Below the pieces are notes generated by a model. The model was not told where the DNA came from. It worked only from the letters and a program-made list of their open reading frames with translations, and searched no databases. This document shows positions 1 through 7,300 of a stretch of 9,279 nucleotides of DNA, one piece after another. This DNA comes from UMGS1124 sp045541255 (lineage in GTDB: Bacteria; Bacillota_I; Bacilli_A; RF39; UBA660): positions 1-9,279 of the forward strand of contig JAZQIU010000042.1 in NCBI GenBank assembly GCA_045541255.1. The letters are read 5' to 3'. How positions within the stretch are numbered: position 1 is the stretch's first letter; the number at the start of each line of letters is the position of its first letter. The position numbers and the translations under genes were made by a program.

Positions 1-436
1 CATTATATTTATCTTTTAATTTATAACATAGTTCGTATCTATTAAAATCCATAAGTGCTTCACTTATATCTACCATTAAATCATAATTTGGACTTTGTTC
101 AATTTTATCAAACAAATCACTTTCATACTTACTTGTTAAATCTTCTAATGTATCATACATATTATCTTCTACTATTGCAGATATACCATGATTTTTTTCA
201 TTGTACCAATCATCATATAAGTAATCTAAAGCATTTTCCTTTTGTAAAATTGCTTTTAATGTATGCAAATCATATTTAGGTCGTCCACCAAATAAATCTA
301 CTATTTCTTCCTTTATAGTTATCTCATAAGAACTATTTATGATATCCTCTGCTTTTAATTTAGTTAATTCTTCCTTAAATTTTTTAAGTTCTTTATTTAA
401 TTTATTATATATTTCATTGTTTAATCTTTCTTTCAT
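1..436 (-). CDS. DUF3848-like protein, N-terminal 145 residues (partial)
   Basis: The reading frame opens at an ATG at 436 and is still open at the left edge of the window, so the C-terminus is missing. The start is well supported: GGAGG at 447-443 lies six bases upstream. The visible part is hydrophilic and mostly helical. It begins with a lysine/glutamate-rich helix (residues 1-30) followed by the segment SYEITIKEEIVDLF (about 36-49), and further on LDYLYDDWYNE (about 70-80). This pattern (Y-E-[IY]-T-x-[KR]-E-[DE]-I-[VL] and then a 'YDxW' block) is what I recall of DUF3848, a family of unknown function found mainly on conjugative elements of gut Firmicutes; this is from memory, not from a search. 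There is no signal peptide or membrane segment in the visible part, so it is probably cytoplasmic. It lies 17 bases past the T-tract of an intrinsic terminator and no promoter of its own is evident, so expression may depend on terminator read-through. The gene is clearly real; the family name is moderately sure. Confidence 0.8.
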   Translation of the reverse strand, partial: MKERLNNEIYNKLNKELKKFKEELTKLKAEDIINSSYEITIKEEIVDLFGGRPKYDLHTLKAILQKENALDYLYDDWYNEKNHGISAIVEDNMYDTLEDLTSKYESDLFDKIEQSPNYDLMVDISEALMDFNRYELCYKLKDKYN

Positions 437-452
437 TTTCTTCCTCCAATCT

Positions 453-478
453 AAAAAACAATACTATTTCTAGTATTG
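453..478 (-). terminator. Intrinsic terminator of the XRE cassette
   Basis: Read on the minus strand, a perfect 8-bp inverted repeat, CAATACTA / TAGTATTG, encloses the tetraloop GAAA and is followed at once by TTTTTT. The stem starts on the base after the TAG stop codon (481-479) of the 111-residue gene. The stem is AT-rich (2 G:C pairs in 8), so termination may be incomplete. On the plus strand the structure has no clean T-tract, so it works in one direction only. It separates the regulator cassette from the DUF3848-like gene. Confidence 0.8.
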
Positions 479-814
479 CTATTTCTTTTCTACTATTAAA
501 CCACTTTTTAAAAAGTGATAATATGCTTCTTTATATCCTTTAAAAAATATTGCTTGGTATTCTCTAAACTTTAAATCAACAGCATTATCTATATACTTTG
601 CAAGTAATTCACTTTCCTTTTTATTTAGTTCTTCTGCTATATTTTCTTCTATCAAATCTCTTAATTTGGGATTATCATTTAATATTTTTCTATTTTCTTT
701 TACTATTTCCAAATATTCAGGATCTACTTTTTCTAATTCTACTGACACATTAGAAACATATTCTTCAAATTCAGATTTATACTCTTCTAAAAAAGTTCCT
801 TCATTACTTATCAC
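479..814 (-). CDS. Small acidic helical protein of unknown function (111 aa)
   Basis: I do not recognise this protein. From a GTG at 814 it has 111 residues, is rich in glutamate and lysine, has no signal peptide or membrane segment and should be almost wholly helical. The C-terminal half has a long helix (LIEENIAEELNKKESELLAKY, about 54-74) and then a block with a small aromatic motif, FREYQAIFFKGYKEAYY (about 82-98). The 'FxxGYKxAxxxL' ending resembles that of several short DUF proteins from Firmicutes mobile elements (DUF6809/DUF6664 type), but I cannot confirm membership. The frame is open back to a TTG at 853, but that start has no ribosome site; AAGGAG at 830-825 lies 10 bases before the GTG at 814, so the GTG is preferred. 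It overlaps the upstream XRE gene by 11 bases, is the last gene of the cassette, and is followed directly by a terminator. A partner or modulator of the two regulators is an inference from position only. Confidence 0.8.
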   Translation of the reverse strand: MISNEGTFLEEYKSEFEEYVSNVSVELEKVDPEYLEIVKENRKILNDNPKLRDLIEENIAEELNKKESELLAKYIDNAVDLKFREYQAIFFKGYKEAYYHFLKSGLIVEKK

Positions 815-1055
815 TATATACACTCTCCTTATCTTTAATAAATAATAAACCAACAGGAATGCCTAGAGCCAAAGATATATGATAAATAGTAGCTATTGAA
901 AAATTTTTCTTTGCTTTCTTTGACTCTATTCTCCTAATAAACTCATCACTATAATCAGTTAATTCTGCTAATTCTCTTTGTGTTATATTTAATTCTTTAC
1001 GATATTTTTTAATGTTCATAGATATTATCTCATAAATATCTTCATATTTATTCAT
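804..1055 (-). CDS. XRE-family helix-turn-helix regulator, second of a tandem pair (83 aa)
   Basis: A small DNA-binding transcription regulator of the Cro/C1-type (XRE) fold, consisting of almost nothing but the HTH domain. The HTH core runs from about residue 16 to 70: NITQRELAELTD forms helix 2 and the turn, and DEFIRRIESKK the recognition helix and its flank. The C-terminal helix IATIYHISLALGI is the usual closing part of the domain. There is no ligand-binding, peptidase or toxin domain. The start is uncertain. ATG 1055 overlaps the stop of the preceding XRE gene by eight bases (ATGAATAA) and lacks a good ribosome site, which suggests translational coupling. An internal ATG at 1019 (residue 13) would give 71 residues, the same length as the sister protein. 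A hand alignment without gaps to the sister gives 18 identities in 60 positions, so the two look like an old duplication. It probably binds as a dimer near its own promoter. Confidence 0.88.
   Translation of the reverse strand: MNKYEDIYEIISMNIKKYRKELNITQRELAELTDYSDEFIRRIESKKAKKNFSIATIYHISLALGIPVGLLFIKDKESVYSDK
825..830 (-). promoter_or_regulatory. Ribosome binding site setting the GTG start at 814
   Basis: AAGGAG on the minus strand lies inside the 3' end of the upstream XRE gene, 10 bases before GTG 814. A second in-frame GTG at 823 is only one base from the site and too close to use. The ATG at 804-802, which forms TAATG with the XRE stop codon, opens a frame of only five codons and is not the start. 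Confidence 0.55.
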
Positions 1056-1263
1056 CAATCATCATATCTTGTACACTTACATTTAATATTGTAGCAATTT
1101 CTTCTACAAGTACGATAGTCAATGATTTTGACAATTTATTACTTTCTAACCTTTGAATAAAATCATCAGGTTTGCCTAACTTTCTGGATAAATCTATTTG
1201 TGATATACCTGCTTTCTCCCTATATTCTTTTACTTTTTTAGTAATCAAATACCTCAACCTCAT
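1048..1263 (-). CDS. XRE-family helix-turn-helix regulator, first of a tandem pair (71 aa)
   Basis: A second minimal Cro/C1-type DNA-binding protein. The domain covers almost the whole chain: KKVKEYREKAGISQIDLSRK (about 9-28) contains helices 1 and 2, DDFIQRLESNK (33-43) is the recognition helix region, and IVLVEEIATILNVSVQDMM closes the fold. The start at ATG 1263 is firm: AGGAGG lies at 1276-1271, seven bases upstream. A longer frame from an ATG at 1287 exists, but that codon overlaps the -10 box of the predicted promoter and would not be in the transcript. It is the first gene of a three-gene cassette and the likely autoregulator. With its sister it shares the unusual signature D-[DE]-F-I-x-R-[LI]-E-S-x-K in place of the more usual S-x-I-S-x-[IL]-E-x-G. 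Its targets cannot be read from the window beyond the adjacent promoter. Confidence 0.9.
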   Translation of the reverse strand: MRLRYLITKKVKEYREKAGISQIDLSRKLGKPDDFIQRLESNKLSKSLTIVLVEEIATILNVSVQDMMIDE

Positions 1264-1270
1264 ACAAGTT

Positions 1271-1276
1271 CCTCCT
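1271..1276 (-). promoter_or_regulatory. Ribosome binding site of the first XRE gene
   Basis: AGGAGG on the minus strand, seven bases before ATG 1263. It fixes the start 24 bases downstream of the longest possible frame and leaves a leader of only about 16 bases from the predicted transcription start. Confidence 0.85.
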
Positions 1277-1285
1277 ACCAGCACC

Positions 1286-1314
1286 ATTATAAGAGATTAA
1301 ATATTTTTCTACAA
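1286..1314 (-). promoter_or_regulatory. Predicted sigma-A-type promoter of the XRE cassette
   Basis: On the minus strand a perfect TATAAT (-10, 1291-1286) lies 17 bases downstream of TTGTAG (-35, 1314-1309, three of six consensus bases). The predicted start is near 1279, just before the AGGAGG of the first XRE gene. The boxes lie wholly in the 60-base gap between the giant gene and the regulator. In an AT-rich genome TATAAT-like strings are common, but the spacing, place and orientation are all right. Confidence 0.6.
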
Positions 1315-1319
1315 ATGTA
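1310..1319 (-). promoter_or_regulatory. Short palindrome over the -35 box, possible operator
   Basis: TACA-TT-TGTA is an inverted repeat that overlaps the predicted -35 box by five bases. A dimeric XRE protein bound here would block RNA polymerase. The arms are only four bases long, and a palindrome of this size is easily found by chance in AT-rich DNA; an AAATATTT palindrome in the spacer (1306-1299) is equally weak. Function is inferred from position. Confidence 0.25.
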
Positions 1320-1323
1320 CGAA

Positions 1324-4300
1324 TTATCTTTCATAATCACTTTTGTAAGGTTGATTATCTTCTTCTAGTTCATCTTTATCATCAATAATTTCATTTGTTT
1401 TTTCATTAAGATTTAAAAGTATATTTAACTTTTCTAATCTTTCACTTTTATCTTTTAGTTCTTGTTCTTGTGGGAATGGTCTATTTATTTCTTCTTTTGC
1501 TTTTATAAGCTGTTCTTTAGCAGTTGCTAGATTATTGATACAATTATCTAATTTATCTTGAAAACTCGCTAAAACATTATCAATACGAATTAAATTACCA
1601 CTAGGACTTGCACCCATTTCTACTGTATGAGTTAAGTTATTTTTTAAATTAAGTTTATGTTGTTTAAAAAATGGATCATACCATATTTCTAATTTAAATC
1701 CACGATATTCTCCTATTTCTTTTGGCTCTGTTGATGGATTTTTTAATAATTCTTCTGTTAAAGCAGTACCTGCCTCTTTTTTATCTAAATATTTTTTATC
1801 ATTTATAGTCATTGATAAAAACTTTTCTTCATTATTAGGGATGTTATTCTTAACAACCTCTATCTCTAGTTTATATTTTTCTATTCTATTTTCAAGATTT
1901 TTTATTTGTTCTGGATAAAATTTTCTAACTTTATCTTCTAATTCATATATCTGACTTAAATGACTTTGCTTTAATAGTTTTAATTTAGACACTTGAGAAT
2001 CCAATTCAGTTTTTTCAATTATCAATGGATTTCCTGCAGCTAATGCTTTTATTTCTGCATAAGATAAAGCTACTTCATCTATATCTTCTGCACTTCTTAC
2101 AGGAGTTTTAGAGGTCATAATTTGAGATATAAACTTTTGCTTATTCTCTACTAATTGATATAAATAAGCATCAAATGTTTTTTCAGTAACATATCTATAA
2201 ATATAAACATCATCATTTTGATTTCCCTGCCTAATAATTCTTCCACTTCTTTGTGTCAAATCACTAGGTCGCCAAGGACAATCTAAATCGTGTAATGCTA
2301 ATAATTTATCTTGACAATTTGTACCTGCACCCATTTTTGGAGTACTACCAATTAGTATTCTAACTTTCCCCTGTCTTACTTTTGCAAATAATTCTTTTCT
2401 TCTTGTTTCAGTATTTGCATTATGGATAAATTCTATCTCATCTTCTGGTACACCTTTTTCAATTAATTTATTTCTTATATCATCATAAACATTAAAAGTT
2501 CCATCATTCTTTGGAGTTGATAAATCACAAAATAATAATTGTGCTAACCTTTGTTCTTTATTTTCTTCCCATATTTTAAATATATTTTGAGAGCATACAT
2601 CAACTTTACTATCTTTATAATCAGGTAATAATTCATCTATTAACCTTTGGTCTAATGCTAGTTTTCGTCCATCATTTGTAATTTTAAGCATATTATCAAC
2701 ACTAGCATCAACTTCTCTGTTTCTTACTTTTTCAGCTCGTTCAGAGAAAGATTTAACAAGTTCAACTTGTAAATCACTAGGTTTGATTACAACATTTGTA
2801 TAATGAGCAGTTGGTAATGGTAAGTTCAAAGTATCTGCAGTTTGAATATCCGCTACTTCTTTAAACATTGACATTAATTCAGGTAAGTTATAAAACTTTG
2901 CAAATCTAGTTTTAGAACGATAACCTGTTCCCTCTGGTGCTAATTCTATTGCAGTAATAGTTTCACCAAAAGTACTAGCCCAAGCATCAAAATGTTGTAG
3001 TTTATTTTCTAATAATGTGTCGTATTGCAAGTATCTTTGTAGAGTATATAACTCAACCATTGAGTTTGATATTGGAGTACCTGTCGCAAATATAACACCT
3101 TTATTATTTGTTAATTCATCTAAATATCTACATTTCATAAATAAATCTGATGACTTTTGTGCTTCAGTTTGTGCTATTCCTCCAACATTTCTCATTTTAG
3201 TATATAAATATAAGTTCTTATAATAATGTGCTTCATCTACAAATAATCTATCAACACCTAATTCTTCAAAAGTGATAACATCATCTTTTCTCTCTTGACT
3301 ATTTAACTTTTCTAATTTTCTTTCAATACTCTTTTGCGACCTTACTAACATTTTAATTGAAAATCTTTCGCCACCATTATTTTTAAGTTCAACAATTCCA
3401 TTTGATATATCATCTAATTGTTGTCTTAATATCTTCTCTTGTCTTTCTACTGACATAGGTATTCTTTCAAATTGTGAATGACCAATTATAATAGCATCAT
3501 AATCTCCTGTCGCAATTCTTGAACAAAACTTCTTACGATTAGCAGTTTCAAAATCTTTCTTTGTTGATACAAGTATATTAGCACTAGGATATAATTGTAA
3601 AAACTCACTAGCAAACTGCTCAATAATATGATTAGGTACTACAAATAAACTCTTATTACATAATCCTAATCTTTTACTTTCCATAGCAGCTGCAACCATT
3701 TCAAATGTCTTCCCTGCACCTACTTCATGTGCTAGTAATGTGTTGCCACCATAAAGTATTCTTGCTATTGCATTGACTTGATGAGTTCTTAATTTTATTT
3801 CTGGATTCATCCCATTAAATTTTATATGTGAGCCATCATACTCACGAGGTCTAATAGAATTAAATCTCCTATTATATAATTTAGTTAATCTCTCTCGTCT
3901 ATCTGGGTCTTTCCATATCCATTCAGCAAATTGTGCTTTAATTTGTTCTTGTTTTGCCTGTGCAATAGCAGTTTCTTTTTTATTTAAAACTGCTTCTTTT
4001 TTACCTTCTTCATTTATCTTATAATCAAATATTCTTGTATCTCTTAAGTTCAAACCATCTTCAAATAATCTATAAGCATTCGCTCTGCTAGTACCATAAG
4101 TAGATGTAACTTTAACTGTATATCTATCTTGATTTTTACCTTCAATATTCCATTCTCCATTTAATTCAGAGTAATGTATTTTAGTATTTCTTCTAGCATA
4201 GTATGATGATTCTAATAACTCATACATAAAATCTTGATAAACATCTTCAGGTATCCAAGTAGCACCAAACCTAACACTTATCTCACTTGTTTCAATATCT

Positions 4301-7300
4301 TTAGGTAATACCTCTTTTAAACACTTAACATTTATGTTATATCTAGGATCTTCCTTTGCAAATTCTTCTGCTATATCTAATTTATCTCTAACATTTCCAC
4401 TTAAATATTCATCAGCATTTACCCATTTCTCTTGATTATCTTTATCAGGTATTCTAAATATAACTCCTTCTAAATCTTTTATTAAATCTTCTTTAGATAT
4501 ATTAGATACCTTACTCATATAATCTAAATCTACTGATGCTTTTTCAGAGATTGATAAAAGTAATGCCTCTGATGAATTATTTACTTTAGTAATCTCATTA
4601 TGTGGTCTTATAGTTCTTTTATGGAATATATCTGCTTTTCTTTTTAATTCTTTATTCTCATCTAGTATTTCTAATGAGCATAATAAAAAATAACTGCTAT
4701 CATTTGAAAAAGCAGTTGAATTACCCCTACTATTGATAAGACCATATTTTTTTATAAACTTATCGTATAAATCATTTAACTTTTCTTGTTCCCTTTTTAT
4801 ATCTTCTTCAGGATAATCATATAGTTGTAAGTTAATTAGTTCACGAACACAGTCCCTAATTTCAATTAAACCTCTTACCCTATTCTCTGTTGTGAGTGCT
4901 AGTTCTTGAGGATACATTCTACTGTTTTCTCTATAATAAACTTTATTATCAACTATTGCATAAGAAAAGTTTTTAACATTTAAATCAGCTTCAATAGACA
5001 AATCTTCTTCTTCGCCTATATCTTCTAATTGATATTCTTTTATCTCTGCATGAATATTAGATACTGCAGTTTCTAATAAATCTTCAAGACTTTCATCTTC
5101 GTATGGCTCACATACTGATACATCTTGCCCAAATTGACCAGAAACCATTTTCATATTACCTAACACCATTTCAGGATGGTCAACAAAATATTTATTCATT
5201 TTGATACCATCTTCATTAGTATCTAATGATACCCAATCAGGTAATATATCAGTTATTGATTCTCTTTTTTGTAAGAAAATTATGTCAGAGGTAACTTCAG
5301 TACCTGCACTCTTTTTAAAAGTGTTATTTGGTAATCTTATAGCACCAAGCAAATCTGCTCTTTGTGCTATATATTTACGAACATCAATACTTTCTTTATC
5401 CATTGTACCTTTGCTAGTAACAAATGCAATTATTCCTCCTGGTCTAACTTTATCTATTGTTTTAGCAAAGAAATAATCGTGAATTAAAAATCCATGTTTA
5501 TCATATTTTTTATCATATATTCTATCTACCCCAAAAGGTACATTTCCTATTGCTACATCAAAAAAAGAATTTGAATATTCTGTCTTTTCAAATCCTTGAA
5601 TTGCAATAGAAGGTTTTTGATATAATTGTCTAGCTATTCTACCACTTATATCATCAATTTCTACACCATAAATCTTTAATTTTTCATTATTTGGTAATAA
5701 CCCTATAAAGTTCCCTATACCACAGGATGGCTCTAATATATTACCTTTTTCTAGTCCCATATTAGAGAGTGCTTTATACATTGCACTAATAACTGTTGGT
5801 GGAGTATAAAAAGCTGATGTAACACTATCTCTTGCTTTTCTAAACTCATCTGGAGTTAATAATTGTTCTAACTCGTTATAAGCACTTTCCCATTTTTCTT
5901 TATCAAATGCTCTTGATAAACCACCCCATCCAACATATCTTGCTAATACTTCTTGTTCTTCAGGAGTTGCATATCTATCTTCTTCTTCGCATTTTTTAAG
6001 AGTTTTAATTGCCTCTATATTATTTCTAAATCTTTCGCTTTCAGTACCTGCACCTAAATCCTTATCAGTAATTTTATAATTTATTCTTTCTTCATAAGGT
6101 ATTTCAGGATGTAATACATAATTACTTATCTTTTCTCTTTTCTTTGGTGGAATAATAGGTTTAGGTAATTCTAAATTATCTATTATTTCTTCCTGTACTT
6201 CTTTATTGGTACTTAATAATACTTCATTTTGTCCTATACTAAAATCTATATTCTTATCATCAAAGTTTTGATAGAAGATATAAATAGTATCAGGAGATAA
6301 CCTTATTCCAAAATCTTTATCTTTATCTAAATGTTTTAAGAATTCATTAAACTCTGTACATTCTCTAAAAAAGATTTCATCAGTTTTATCTTTATTAAAT
6401 GCTGTAAAACTATAATCAGGATTATTAAATTCTGTATTTATTTTACTCTTTAAATGAATAGTAAGATGTCTTTTTTTAGATTTTATATGATCCCAAGTTT
6501 TTAACTCTATACCATCAATATAAAAAGTATCTTTATATTTAGTATCAAAAGAATTAAATATATTTAATATTCTATCTGCTAGTTCTTGTTCTCTTGGAAC
6601 GAATAAAGATAATTGAGAAGTAGTTTCTTTATTTAATTCTCGTTTTTTTGTGTCAAATAAATCAATTACTTTCTTTGCTTGTTCTATATCTTCTTTTTCT
6701 TTTTCAGTAAGTATTATAGTATCTTTTTTATTTTCTTCTAACTTCCTGTAATGTTCACGATATTCTTTTAATTTATCTAGTTCATTATCTTCTAATAAAT
6801 CTACTTTTCCACCTTCATTATATACAAATAAACTATCAAATAAGAAATCATAAAAACCTATTCCATCCCAAGCATTATCTCCATCATAAGCAACTAAATT
6901 ACCATCTTCATTAAGTTCTAATTCAATATCATTAACTTTATGCTTATTTAATATATGGTATAACAAACCTATTTCGCCATCATTTTTATCATAAAATTTA
7001 ATAATATCTTTTTCTTTTATCAAATGGTCATTTGCAGGATTTTCTTTCATTTTAGTTTCAAACTCTACTATATTCATTGTTCTACCAAACAATGGATATT
7101 TAGGATTATAGAGTTCTATATCAAAAGTTCCTATCTTATCTATGATATATTCATCTAATCCTATTGATACAGTATCGCCAACTTTATATTCGTATTCTTC
7201 TTCCAAAGAAAAAGGAATACTATTTTCAGTATTCTCTTCTAATTGTAAATCAGTTCTTTCAACACCATTTCCTCTGCTATGTTCTTGATGTTGTTCATCA

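Noticed and set aside
55..279. 74-codon open frame on the plus strand
   Set aside because: Antisense to the DUF3848-like gene; histidine/leucine/tyrosine-rich composition is typical of a reverse-frame artefact.
815..853. TTG at 853 as start of the 111-aa gene
   Set aside because: No ribosome site, and it would deepen the overlap with the XRE gene to 50 bases; GTG 814 has AAGGAG upstream.
1264..1287. Upstream ATG at 1287 as start of the first XRE gene
   Set aside because: It overlaps the predicted TATAAT box, has no ribosome site and adds eight residues outside the HTH fold, whereas ATG 1263 has AGGAGG at ideal spacing.
1312..1325. 14-base string CAAATGTACGAATT shared with 7656-7669, possible repeat or attachment core
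   Set aside because: The second copy is inside conserved coding sequence, the flanks differ, and a 14-base match is plausible by chance in about 9 kb of AT-rich DNA.
5201..5476. 91-codon open frame on the plus strand
   Set aside because: Antisense to the conserved methyltransferase region of the giant gene; a by-product of its codons.
1760..6060. Recurring GTACCTGC-type strings at about 1767, 2321, 5300 and 6044
   Set aside because: Three encode short G/A-G-T peptide motifs (GAGTE, SAGTE, GAGTN) and the fourth a related A-G-T-A; irregular spacing shows coincidence of codons, not a repeat family.
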